This document shows positions 1 to 5,689 of a DNA stretch of 19,528 nucleotides, in pieces. Within the stretch, counting starts at the first letter, position 1; each line of letters begins with the position of its first letter. The notes beneath the pieces were generated by a model. It had not been told where the DNA came from, did no database searches, and was given only the letters and a program-made list of their open reading frames with translations. The translations under genes were made by a program, and so were the position numbers. The stretch lies in contig CAMWVF010000004.1 of the NCBI GenBank assembly GCA_947177545.1, positions 1 through 19,528 on the forward strand, written 5' to 3'. The stretch comes from an uncultured Clostridia bacterium (lineage in GTDB: Bacteria > Bacillota > Clostridia > Oscillospirales > Ruminococcaceae).

Positions 1-78
1 TTGCACCATAGAGGGGGTGTTTTTGTGCTGTCCGTACAATTTGGAGCGGTGCAGTCAGATGACAAGCGGGGGTTTTAA
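1..78 (+). CDS. possible C-terminal end of an upstream gene (partial)
   Basis: Frame 1 is open from the left edge to a TAA at 76-78, giving 25 residues that end in SDDKRGF. A strong terminator follows 12 bases later, which fits the end of a rightward gene. The peptide has no recognisable domain, and so short an open frame could be chance, so this is only a weak call. Confidence 0.25.
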   Translation: MHHRGGVFVLSVQFGAVQSDDKRGF

Positions 79-89
79 TTAAAAAAATC

Positions 90-145
90 AACCTCCTTTA
101 TTACTCGCGTAAAAAACATACGCTGTAATGAAAGGAGGTTTTTTT
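90..145. terminator. bidirectional intrinsic terminator
   Basis: Arms AACCTCCTTT (90-99) and AAAGGAGGTT (131-140) pair perfectly. Pairing continues inward through ATTAC/GTAAT and GCGT/ACGC, with one bulge. Rightward the hairpin runs into seven T residues (139-145); leftward it is followed by GATTTTTTTAATT. It can therefore end both an upstream rightward gene and the leftward XRE gene, whose stop codon touches it. Confidence 0.85.
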
Positions 146-473
146 ACACATTTTTGTTAATGGTGTCCGCAAAGACCGCAAGCAGTTTCACAGCCTGTTT
201 GCGGTTTTCTTCCGAGAGCGTGGATAAAATGGCGTTTATCTCCTCGTTCTCGGAAAAGCGGTCACTGCCGTTTATGATGTAGTCTGCGCTTACGGATAAC
301 GCCGCCGACAGCCGCCGCAGGGTCGCAACCTTCATGGTTTTTTTTCCGTGTTCTATTTGTATCAAAAACTGTACCGATATATCAGCCATTTCGGCTAAAC
401 GCTCCTGTGTGTAGCCGTATGATTTCCGCAGGCTTGATATTCGCTGCCCGACTTCAAGCAATTGTTCGTCCAT
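144..473 (-). CDS. XRE-family transcriptional regulator, 109 aa
   Basis: The protein has a Cro/C1-type helix-turn-helix in residues about 10-66, with the typical pattern RISSLRKSYGYTQERLAEMA, the EHGK turn after the recognition helix, and LRRLSAALSVSADYII. About 40 C-terminal residues look helical and may form the dimer or effector part. The start is set by AAAGGAG seven to eight bases upstream of the ATG. It is divergent from the zinc-ribbon/lipoprotein pair. Its promoter overlaps theirs, and repeated boxes of the form CTAAACTAAAG lie across both, so it probably represses itself and the divergent operon. That regulatory role is inferred from layout; the inducing signal is unknown. Confidence 0.88.
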   Translation of the reverse strand: MDEQLLEVGQRISSLRKSYGYTQERLAEMADISVQFLIQIEHGKKTMKVATLRRLSAALSVSADYIINGSDRFSENEEINAILSTLSEENRKQAVKLLAVFADTINKNV

Positions 474-488
474 AGCATCACTCCTTTG

Positions 489-511
489 CTTTAGTATAGC
501 CTAAACCAAAG
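489..511. promoter_or_regulatory. candidate operator for the XRE repressor
   Basis: This is a 23-nt imperfect palindrome centred on base 500, made of CTTTAGTATAG and CTAAACCAAAG arms. Related direct copies are CTAAACTAAAG at 543-553, inside the rightward promoter spacer, and ATAAACTACAG at 521-531, inside the leftward promoter spacer. The dyad lies just downstream of the leftward -10 box. This arrangement suits a small XRE dimer acting on both promoters; binding itself is inferred. Confidence 0.6.
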
Positions 512-512
512 G

Positions 513-541
513 ATTATAAAATAAACTACAGTTGTTGACAA
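513..541 (-). promoter_or_regulatory. promoter of the XRE gene
   Basis: On the minus strand TTGTCA (536-541) is followed after 17 bases by TATAAT (513-518). Its -35 box overlaps the rightward -35 box almost completely, so the two polymerases should exclude one another. Confidence 0.7.
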
Positions 542-563
542 ACTAAACTAAAGATGATATAAT
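535..563 (+). promoter_or_regulatory. consensus sigma-A promoter for the zinc-ribbon/lipoprotein operon
   Basis: TTGACA (535-540), a 17-base spacer and TATAAT (558-563) match consensus at every position. A promoter this strong usually needs a repressor, and the spacer contains the CTAAACTAAAG box (543-553). Transcription should begin near 570, leaving a leader of about 125 nt before the first recognised gene. Confidence 0.85.
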
Positions 564-595
564 GATATGAGAAATTTGTTTGATTTCGCGAAAAA

Positions 596-665
596 AACAA
601 GCTATTTTATGGAGGTGCTTGGAAATGACTTTTTGTCAATTTATATTTCCATAAAATAGCTTGTT
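596..665 (+). promoter_or_regulatory. 18-bp perfect inverted repeat in the operon leader
   Basis: AACAAGCTATTTTATGGA (596-613) is exactly complementary to 648-665, with a 34-nt loop. The loop contains a smaller TGAC/GTCA hairpin (626-638). On the plus strand no T tract follows, so it is not a simple terminator of the operon. On the minus strand the hairpin is followed by seven T residues and could stop antisense transcription. The left arm includes the first bases of a GGAGGT ribosome site, so folding would hide it. A MITE-like origin is an alternative. Confidence 0.6.
625..654 (+). CDS. possible 9-aa leader peptide (MTFCQFIFP)
   Basis: GGAGGT (611-616) lies eight bases before ATG (625-627), and the frame closes with TAA at 652-654. 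The ribosome site starts inside the left arm of the inverted repeat and the stop falls in the right arm, so its translation would open the hairpin. The strong site before such a short frame suggests a regulatory leader or a trapped ribosome site. There is no amino-acid bias pointing to a specific attenuator. Confidence 0.35.
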   Translation: MTFCQFIFP

Positions 666-693
666 AAAAAATTTATTTACGGAGGAATTTATT

Positions 694-1035
694 ATGTTTT
701 GTTCAAAATGCGGAAATGAAATCAGAAACGGTGAAATCAATTGCCCTGAATGTGGTACGCCGACAACACCGCCAGTGTCCGTTCAACAGCCGATGTATTA
801 TACACCTGTGCAGAATTACGAATCTAAATGCACGTCAATCGGCGGTTGGGTAGGCTGGTGGCTGCTTAGCTTCTTTCTGCCTGTTATCGGGTGGATAATA
901 GCAATATGTGTTACTAAAGACCAATCAGTAAAAAATGGAATAGTAGCGTACATTATTGTAGGAGTAATTTTGGCGATATTTTTGATAATACTTGCTGTTC
1001 TCGGAATTTTTTCGGCGGCAGAGTTATTCTCTTAA
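694..1035 (+). CDS. zinc-ribbon domain membrane protein, 113 aa
   Basis: The N-terminus is a rubredoxin-like zinc ribbon with Cys3, Cys6, Cys17 and Cys20 in two CxxC pairs. A Pro/Gln/Tyr-rich linker follows (about 22-48), then two hydrophobic segments at about 52-73 and 83-106. The expected product is a two-pass membrane protein with a cytoplasmic zinc knuckle. The frame is open further upstream from a TTG at 661, but GGAGG (681-685) eight bases before ATG 694, and the ribbon starting directly there, fix this start. It is followed 15 bases later by the lipoprotein gene, so the two are probably one operon under the XRE-controlled promoter. Function is unknown. Confidence 0.85.
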   Translation: MFCSKCGNEIRNGEINCPECGTPTTPPVSVQQPMYYTPVQNYESKCTSIGGWVGWWLLSFFLPVIGWIIAICVTKDQSVKNGIVAYIIVGVILAIFLIILAVLGIFSAAELFS

Positions 1036-1050
1036 GAGGAGGAAAAATTT

Positions 1051-2190
1051 ATGAAAAAATTCATTTCAATATTCTTGGCAGCTATGATATGTACTGCTTT
1101 AACAGGCTGCAATAACAGCACTTCAGCTAACACCGAAGCAACAGAGGTTGAAACAATAATTGCTGAGGAGAAAACACAAACAACTAAAAAAATAGAAAAT
1201 AAACAAACTACCACAACACAAGCAAAATCAGAAAAAAGCGAGACTGATATTTACGCCCTTAGCGACATTGTTGCAAAAGACATAGAAGATACGCTTGACG
1301 CACTCAATTCCGAGTATGAACAGCTAAAAGCGGAAGTAAATACATATGATAAATATTTGTCAAGTACTAACAAAATGGAAGATTTTTACGACAAGATATA
1401 TGAAGAACATAAAAATCTGTGCATAAGAATGCGTGAATATAGTATAGATTATGTTGAGATGATTATCAACTCTGATATGTCATATGATGATATGTACAAT
1501 GAACTTGACGAATTATATGACAACGTATACGACGATGCAGGTGACGATATTTATGATGGAGTATATGACGGAATATTAGATGAGATTTATGACGATTTTT
1601 ATGACGGAATTTTAGATATTGACTATGATGAAATTGATAACTATAAAGAATGGTCTAACGCTCATTCCGATGAATACAAATTATGGAGTCATACGCGTTC
1701 CGATGTTTATGGAGACTGGTCAGATTTTCGGTCTGATGTCTATGGCTTTTGGTCTGATGTAAGAAGTGCTTTGTGGAATGACGATATTGAAAAAGCTGAG
1801 AAAAAGATAGAAAAATTACAAAAAAGCATTGACAGATTAAATGGCGTTAAATCAACTGATACAGAAATAGAAAATGTTGTCGAAACCACTGTTACCGAGG
1901 AGGAAAAAACATCAGTTGCTGCGCCAAACGGTATACGCCCCGAATTTAAGGAAGCTTTAGACAGTTACGAAGCTTTTTTCGATGAATACTGCGATATCAT
2001 GAAAAAATATATAGAAAATCCGCTGGATATGAGTATTCTCATGGAATATTATGAGTACATAGAAAAAGCAGAGGAAATGGACGAGAAGCTTGAAGCCCTT
2101 GATGACGGCGAAATGTCAGATGAAGAATTGGCATATTACCTCGAAGTAACAGCTCGTATAACAACAAAAATGCTTGAAATTTACAAATAA
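1051..2190 (+). CDS. secreted lipoprotein with Asp/Tyr and 11-residue Trp-Ser repeats, 379 aa
   Basis: The protein starts with a lipoprotein signal peptide: charged MKK, a hydrophobic core and the lipobox LTGC with Cys20 as lipidation site. A Thr/Glu/Lys-rich low-complexity linker (about 22-65) precedes a helical region. About residues 150-195 form an acidic Asp/Tyr-rich tract in which DIYDGVYDGIL is followed by EIYDDFYDGIL. Then come 11-residue repeats with Trp201, Trp212, Trp223 and Trp234, pattern WS-x-x-(R/H)SD-(V/E)Y (for example WSHTRSDVYGD). A Lys/Glu coiled-coil-like stretch, a second linker and an acidic helical C-terminus complete it. GAGGAGG lies eight bases before the start. I do not recognise a named domain. 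The repeats suggest a long amphipathic helix or coiled coil at the cell surface. Confidence 0.85.
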   Translation: MKKFISIFLAAMICTALTGCNNSTSANTEATEVETIIAEEKTQTTKKIENKQTTTTQAKSEKSETDIYALSDIVAKDIEDTLDALNSEYEQLKAEVNTYDKYLSSTNKMEDFYDKIYEEHKNLCIRMREYSIDYVEMIINSDMSYDDMYNELDELYDNVYDDAGDDIYDGVYDGILDEIYDDFYDGILDIDYDEIDNYKEWSNAHSDEYKLWSHTRSDVYGDWSDFRSDVYGFWSDVRSALWNDDIEKAEKKIEKLQKSIDRLNGVKSTDTEIENVVETTVTEEEKTSVAAPNGIRPEFKEALDSYEAFFDEYCDIMKKYIENPLDMSILMEYYEYIEKAEEMDEKLEALDDGEMSDEELAYYLEVTARITTKMLEIYK

Positions 2191-2195
2191 AAACA

Positions 2196-2217
2196 CCCCC
2201 TGCCGTAAGACAGGGGG
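2196..2217. terminator. bidirectional terminator between lipoprotein and gap
   Basis: CCCCCTG (2196-2202) pairs with CAGGGGG (2211-2217) around an 8-nt loop. Leftward the hairpin is followed by TGTTTTTATTTG, a good tail for gap. Rightward it is followed by the weaker TAAATAATTTCATTTT. It sits between two convergent genes. Confidence 0.8.
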
Positions 2218-2239
2218 TAAATAATTTCATTTTCAGAAA

Positions 2240-3274
2240 TTAAAGCTCAGCAAAGTACTTGATAGTTCTTACCATCTGTGATGTGTAAGAGTTCTCGTTG
2301 TCATACCAGGAAACAACCTGTACCTCGAAGAGGTCGTCAGCGATCTTAGAAACCATTGTCTGTGTAGCGTCAAAGAGGGAGCCGTACTTCATGCCGATAA
2401 CGTCGGAAGAAACGATCTGATCCTCGTTGTAGCCGTAGGACTCGGAAGCAGCAGCCTTCATAGCAGCGTTGATGCCTTCCTTGGTAACGTCTGTACCCTT
2501 AACAACAGCTGTAAGGATAGTTGTTGAACCTGTAGGAACAGGTACACGCTGTGCAGAACCGATGAGCTTGCCGTTGAGCTCGGGGATTACAAGACCGATA
2601 GCCTTAGCTGCGCCTGTGCTGTTGGGAACAATGTTAGCTGCGCCTGCTCTTGCTCTTCTGAGGTCGCCCTTTCTGTGAGGACCGTCGAGGATCATCTGGT
2701 CGCCTGTGTAAGCGTGGATAGTGGACATGATACCGCTCTGGATAGGAGCGTAATCGTTAAGAGCCTTAGCCATGGGAGCAAGGCAGTTTGTAGTACAGGA
2801 AGCTGCGGATATGATTGTATCATCCTTAGTAAGTGTGTTCTCGTTTACGGAGAATACGATAGTTTTGAGGTCATTGCCTGCGGGAGCGGAGATAACAACC
2901 TTCTTTGCGCCTGCGTCAATGTGAGCCTGTGACTTATCCTTAGAGCAGTAGAAACCTGTGCACTCGAGAACAACGTCAACGCCCAGCTTGCCCCAAGGAC
3001 AATCCTTAGCGTCCTTTTCAGCATAGATCTGAAGAGTTTTGCCGTCAACTGTGATAGTATTTTTCTCATCATCTGCCGAAACAGTGTGGAGACCCTCGCC
3101 TATTCTTCCGCAGTAGCCGCCCTGAGCGGTGTCGTACTTGAGAAGATGAGCAAGCATAGAGGGTTTTGTGAGGTCGTTGATAGCTACTATCTCGTAGCCC
3201 TCTGCGCCGAACATCTGGCGGAATGCGAGACGACCGATTCTGCCGAATCCATTGATTGCAACTTTAACTGCCAT
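2240..3274 (-). CDS. gap: glyceraldehyde-3-phosphate dehydrogenase, 344 aa
   Basis: This is the NAD-dependent type I enzyme that oxidises glyceraldehyde 3-phosphate to 1,3-bisphosphoglycerate in cytoplasmic glycolysis. The Rossmann motif INGFGRIGR is at residues 7-15, and Asp34 in the position that favours NAD. The catalytic centre ASCTTNC has Cys160, with partner His187 in TIHAYT. The C-terminus [16 protein letters not shown] is typical of the family. The length is normal, without gaps. AGGAGG precedes the ATG. The gene is transcribed alone, from a promoter near 3350-3378 to the terminator at 2196-2217. No other glycolytic gene is adjacent. Confidence 0.97.
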   Translation of the reverse strand: MAVKVAINGFGRIGRLAFRQMFGAEGYEIVAINDLTKPSMLAHLLKYDTAQGGYCGRIGEGLHTVSADDEKNTITVDGKTLQIYAEKDAKDCPWGKLGVDVVLECTGFYCSKDKSQAHIDAGAKKVVISAPAGNDLKTIVFSVNENTLTKDDTIISAASCTTNCLAPMAKALNDYAPIQSGIMSTIHAYTGDQMILDGPHRKGDLRRARAGAANIVPNSTGAAKAIGLVIPELNGKLIGSAQRVPVPTGSTTILTAVVKGTDVTKEGINAAMKAAASESYGYNEDQIVSSDVIGMKYGSLFDATQTMVSKIADDLFEVQVVSWYDNENSYTSQMVRTIKYFAEL

Positions 3275-3308
3275 AATAATTTCCTCCTAAAAGAAATTTG
3301 ATTTTTGG

Positions 3309-3338
3309 GTATTCGTTTGTTTTTTGTCAAACAAATAC
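3309..3338. repeat. 11-bp inverted repeat in the gap 5' leader
   Basis: GTATTCGTTTG (3309-3319) and CAAACAAATAC (3328-3338) pair with one G-T type mismatch around an 8-nt loop. It lies between the predicted gap transcription start (about 3343) and the start codon. It may be a leader hairpin or an operator. Nothing in the sequence says which. Confidence 0.5.
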
Positions 3339-3349
3339 TGCATATATTT

Positions 3350-3378
3350 ATTTTACCCTATTTTTGAAAATTTTGCAA
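3350..3378 (-). promoter_or_regulatory. gap promoter
   Basis: On the minus strand TTGCAA (3373-3378), a 17-base spacer and TAAAAT (3350-3355) lie about 75 bases before the gap start, within A/T-rich DNA. Each box differs from consensus at one position. Confidence 0.6.
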
Positions 3379-3491
3379 TACTTTTTTTGGATTTTTTTCT
3401 AAAATTTGCACAGAGAGCTGTTTAAGCGGGACACAGCCTGTCTGCAAAGGGAAGTTCTGTTATTTTTTTTGCACTGCTTTGTTCGGCGCAT

Positions 3492-3827
3492 TTACTCCGC
3501 AATAATTTTCACACGTATTTCTTTCCCAAGCTTACGGCATTTTTCTATAACGAATTTCGTACCTCTTGATTTGCCGTTCCAGAACGCAAGTACAACGTCC
3601 GCGCTTTCGATTATGGTCAAGTTCCTTTTCAGAGGGGCGTTTTTTCCGTACTTTTCGTATTCGGGGAGAAATTCCGTCAGCTTTATGTTGTGTGCAATGG
3701 CGTAATCTCTTGCGCAGGCGTCAACGCCCTTTGCGCCGCCCGAAATAATTTCCGTTGTCCCCCGCGGGATGTAATTTTCCAAATTGTCGATTGTAAGGTC
3801 TCTTGAACCTATTATTGCTACTTTCAT
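3492..3827 (-). CDS. SLOG-domain (YspA/cpYpsA-like, DUF2493-type) protein, 111 aa
   Basis: The Rossmann-like SLOG fold is visible: MKVAIIGSRD at the N-terminus, the glycine-rich IISGGAKGVDACA (about 27-39), a Phe-Leu-Pro-x-Tyr-x-x-Tyr-Gly segment, RN at 68-69, and AFWNGKSRGT (81-90). Family members bind nucleotides or nucleotide-derived ligands, and some act in nucleotide signalling or conflict systems. The exact substrate here cannot be read from sequence. It is a complete single-domain protein with GAGGAGG before the ATG. It is divergent from a small XRE regulator with a shared operator, so it is probably repressed by it. No fused effector is present. Confidence 0.82.
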   Translation of the reverse strand: MKVAIIGSRDLTIDNLENYIPRGTTEIISGGAKGVDACARDYAIAHNIKLTEFLPEYEKYGKNAPLKRNLTIIESADVVLAFWNGKSRGTKFVIEKCRKLGKEIRVKIIAE

Positions 3828-3858
3828 TGTAATTCCTCCTCAATGCTTGGATATTATA

Positions 3859-3887
3859 ATTATGCCACAATTTGAGCCAAAAGTCAA
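3859..3887 (-). promoter_or_regulatory. promoter of the SLOG gene
   Basis: On the minus strand TTGACT (3882-3887), a 17-base spacer and CATAAT (3859-3864) fit sigma-A well. A further TATAAT at 3853-3858 lacks a matching -35. The left half of the inverted repeat overlaps the -10 box. Confidence 0.6.
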
Positions 3888-3905
3888 TGGTACAATTTGT
3901 GGCAT
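3862..3905. promoter_or_regulatory. inverted-repeat operator between SLOG and XRE genes
   Basis: ATGCCACAATTTG (3862-3874) is repeated in inverse orientation as CAATTTGTGGCAT (3893-3905), with one mismatch in 13 and an 18-bp gap. One half covers the leftward -10 region, the other abuts the rightward extended -10. This is what a repressor shared by both genes would need; the downstream XRE protein is the obvious candidate. Confidence 0.65.
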
Positions 3906-3913
3906 GATATAAT
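3905..3913 (+). promoter_or_regulatory. extended -10 promoter of the XRE gene
   Basis: TGATATAAT (3905-3913) is a perfect extended -10 (TG-n-TATAAT). No good -35 box stands 16-18 bases upstream, as is common for extended -10 promoters. It overlaps the end of the right operator half. Confidence 0.6.
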
Positions 3914-3932
3914 CCCGTTGAGGTGGTTGTAT

Positions 3933-4181
3933 ATGGTATATGAAAGGATACGCAATTTAAGGGAAGATGCCGATTTGACACAGCAGCAAGTTGCAGACAA
4001 ACTGTTTATTAACCGCCGTACTTATTCAAGCTATGAAAACGGTATTCGGGGAATACCCTCAGAGGTTCTTGGGAACATTGCCGATATATTTAATACAAGC
4101 GTAGATTATCTTATGAGCAGAACAGATACCAAAAAGCCATATCCAAAATCTTTTAAAAATAGAATGAACCGTGAGAATTAA
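3933..4181 (+). CDS. small XRE-family regulator, 82 aa
   Basis: The protein is almost only a helix-turn-helix domain: IRNLREDADLTQQQVADKL, then INRRTYSSYENGIRGIPSEVL and LGNIADIFNTSVDYLMSR, followed by a short basic tail. The frame is open from 3897, but GAGGTGG (3920-3926) and the extended -10 at 3905-3913 require the start at 3933, since the earlier ATG lies upstream of the transcript. It is divergent from the SLOG gene across a 13-bp inverted repeat and probably autoregulates and controls that gene. It differs from the regulator at 144-473 in length and tail, so the two loci are probably independent. Confidence 0.88.
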   Translation: MVYERIRNLREDADLTQQQVADKLFINRRTYSSYENGIRGIPSEVLGNIADIFNTSVDYLMSRTDTKKPYPKSFKNRMNREN

Positions 4182-4253
4182 AGAGATTTAGAGCAAATCA
4201 TAGAGAAAACGAGAGATTGAGGGATATATATTGAAAATTCAGCAATTTGACCG

Positions 4254-4282
4254 TTGACTTTGGTTTTTTCTTCATGTATAAT
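4254..4282 (+). promoter_or_regulatory. strong promoter of the rplM-rpsI operon
   Basis: TTGACT (4254-4259), 17 bases and TATAAT (4277-4282). The predicted start near 4289 leaves an 80-nt leader before rplM, in keeping with a highly expressed, feedback-controlled ribosomal operon. Confidence 0.85.
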
Positions 4283-4289
4283 GGTAAAT

Positions 4290-4362
4290 GTTGCGTCGGA
4301 GGAAGCTTTCAAAGAGTTGCTGAAAGCCCCTAAAACCCGATAAAAATTCAAAAATAAGGAGA
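4290..4362 (+). promoter_or_regulatory. possible L13-type autoregulatory leader
   Basis: The leader contains GGAGGAAGC and a hairpin GCTTTC (4305-4310)/GAAAGC (4322-4327) with an 11-nt loop. Firmicutes rplM operons are known to carry L13 leader RNAs bound by the ribosomal protein. Position and size fit, but I could not verify the consensus, so the identity is inferred. Confidence 0.45.
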
Positions 4363-4368
4363 ATGACT

Positions 4369-4797
4369 ATGTCAACTTATATGCCAAAGGCAAACGAGAT
4401 CAGCCGCAAATGGTATGTGCTTGACGCTGCGGATAAGTCCTTGGGACGTGTGGCTGCTGAAGCTGCTTCCATACTCCGCGGTAAAAACAAGCCCACATTC
4501 GCTCCCCACGCGGACTGCGGCGACCATGTTATCATTATCAACTGCGCAAAGGCTAAGCTCACAGGCAAGAAGCTTGAGCAGAAATACTACAGATGGCACA
4601 CCGGCTGGATCGGCGGTCTCAAGGAGATCAAGTACAGCGATATGATGAAGAATGAGCCTGAAAGAGCTATGATGATCGCTGTAAACGGTATGCTCCCCAA
4701 CAACACATTGGGCAGAGCGGCTCTTAAACGTCTCAGAACATACGCAGGCGCAGAGCATGAGCACGCAGCTCAGAAACCCGAAAATTATGAGATATAA
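4369..4797 (+). CDS. rplM: 50S ribosomal protein L13, 142 aa
   Basis: L13 binds 23S rRNA early in assembly of the large subunit. Diagnostic stretches are [17 protein letters not shown] at the N-terminus, the central YRHTGW-like [10 protein letters not shown], and the family signature [12 protein letters not shown]. Two ATG codons compete: the one at 4363 is only one base from AAGGAG (4356-4361), whereas 4369 is seven bases away, so translation should begin with MSTYMPK. Length is normal. It is the first gene of the operon with rpsI, 13 bases apart. Confidence 0.97.
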   Translation: MSTYMPKANEISRKWYVLDAADKSLGRVAAEAASILRGKNKPTFAPHADCGDHVIIINCAKAKLTGKKLEQKYYRWHTGWIGGLKEIKYSDMMKNEPERAMMIAVNGMLPNNTLGRAALKRLRTYAGAEHEHAAQKPENYEI

Positions 4798-4810
4798 GGA
4801 GGCGGAGTAG

Positions 4811-5212
4811 ATGTACGAATCAAAACAGCCATATTTTTACGGCACAGGCAGAAGAAAAAGCTCCGTTGCAAGAGTAAGAGTTTACGCAGGCAGCGGCAAC
4901 ATTACAATTAACGGCAGAACTCTTGACGATTATTTCGGTCTTGAGACTCTCAAGCTTATCGTTAAGCAGCCCCTTATCCTTACCGAAAATGCCGATAAAT
5001 TCGATATCGTTTGCACAGTAGCAGGCGGCGGCGTAACAGGTCAGGCGGGAGCTATCCGTCACGGTCTTTCCAGAGCTTTGCTTCAAGTAAACGCAGAGCT
5101 TCGTCCTGTTCTTAAGAAGGCAGGTTTCCTCACACGTGATCCGAGAATGAAGGAAAGAAAGAAATACGGTCTCAAAGCCGCAAGACGTGCTCCTCAGTTC
5201 TCAAAGAGATAA
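4811..5212 (+). CDS. rpsI: 30S ribosomal protein S9, 133 aa
   Basis: S9 lies in the head of the small subunit, and its C-terminal tail reaches the P-site tRNA. The sequence shows [16 protein letters not shown] at the N-terminus, the family signature [19 protein letters not shown], and the conserved ending RRAPQFSKR with the invariant Ser-Lys-Arg tail. AAGGAGG overlaps the stop codon of rplM, so the genes may be translationally coupled. The operon ends at the terminator 21 bases downstream. Confidence 0.98.
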   Translation: MYESKQPYFYGTGRRKSSVARVRVYAGSGNITINGRTLDDYFGLETLKLIVKQPLILTENADKFDIVCTVAGGGVTGQAGAIRHGLSRALLQVNAELRPVLKKAGFLTRDPRMKERKKYGLKAARRAPQFSKR

Positions 5213-5232
5213 CAATTTATATGTTGTTTACA

Positions 5233-5264
5233 GTCCTCGAAGCTTTTCGGGGACTTTTCTTTTT
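5233..5264 (+). terminator. terminator of the rplM-rpsI operon
   Basis: A 9-bp stem (5233-5241 with 5246-5254, one G-U pair) with loop GCTT is followed by TTTTCTTTTT. This is a classical intrinsic terminator just after rpsI. Confidence 0.9.
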
Positions 5265-5321
5265 GCGGTGAACGCCATGAAACAGTATGTAAACACAGTG
5301 CCGGCAAAATGTCCTCCACAG

Positions 5322-5427
5322 TTACAGCAATTCCACTTTGAAAATTTAAACAAAGTCCTTCGCCAAAATCCATATACGCAAGATTTCAGCTCTGATTTTA
5401 TATATTTTCTTCGTAGAATGACCGTAG
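5322..5427 (+). repeat. MITE-like dispersed repeat, copy 1
   Basis: About 106 bp starting TTACAGCAATT is matched, in reverse orientation, by 13352-13459. By hand alignment about 89 of 106 positions agree, plus a 2-nt insertion in copy 2, and the core CAAAGTCCTTCGCCAAAAT is identical. The left end is intact, whereas the right end (GACCGTAG) has decayed from the terminal inverted repeat seen in copy 2. The rest of 5265-5502 holds no convincing gene: an open frame spans it, but shows no domain and no ribosome site. Confidence 0.7.
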
Positions 5428-5502
5428 CTACGTGGTATCATTTGTTTTGCGCAGCCCATGGAGACGTACTGCAAAACCGTACACCGCTAAATTTATCCTT
5501 GT

Positions 5503-5531
5503 TTGACAACAAGGATACGCCGTGCTATAAT
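5503..5531 (+). promoter_or_regulatory. consensus promoter before the small ORF and rsmE
   Basis: TTGACA (5503-5508), 17 bases, TATAAT (5526-5531), with an upstream TGC giving an extended -10. All core positions match consensus. Transcription should begin near 5538, just before the ribosome site of the 41-codon ORF. Confidence 0.85.
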
Positions 5532-5562
5532 TATACTATTGTAATATTTAAGGATTATTTCC

Positions 5563-5688
5563 TTGCAATGGAGAGAAGTCCTGCTGAAAAACGCCCTGTC
5601 GGACAAAATAAACGACCGTGAAATTTACCTGAAAGGCATTGACAGAAGCTATTATTCCGCAGGTGAAATCAACGAAAGAGGAATGTAA
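5563..5688 (+). CDS. small unrecognised protein, 41 aa, TTG start
   Basis: AAGGA (5550-5554) lies eight bases before TTG at 5563, and the frame stays open to TAA at 5686-5688, one base before the rsmE ATG. The peptide begins MQWREVLLKNALSDKINDRE and continues with EIYLKGIDRSYYSAGEINERGM. It has a normal residue mix, no membrane segment and no known motif. Codon choice (CTG, AAC, GAC, GCC) resembles its neighbours, which supports real coding. It sits directly behind a consensus promoter, so its translation would couple into rsmE. It could be a small protein or a translated leader. Confidence 0.55.
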   Translation: MQWREVLLKNALSDKINDREIYLKGIDRSYYSAGEINERGM

Positions 5689-5689
5689 T

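Noticed and set aside
596..665. Plus-strand intrinsic terminator upstream of the zinc-ribbon gene
   Set aside because: The stem is strong but is followed by AAAAAATTTATTT rather than a T tract on the plus strand, and the loop is 34 nt.
5187..5621. Open frame of 144 codons through the rpsI terminator and the MITE-like repeat
   Set aside because: It starts inside rpsI, crosses a terminator and a repeat and has no ribosome site; the 41-codon frame behind the promoter is better supported.
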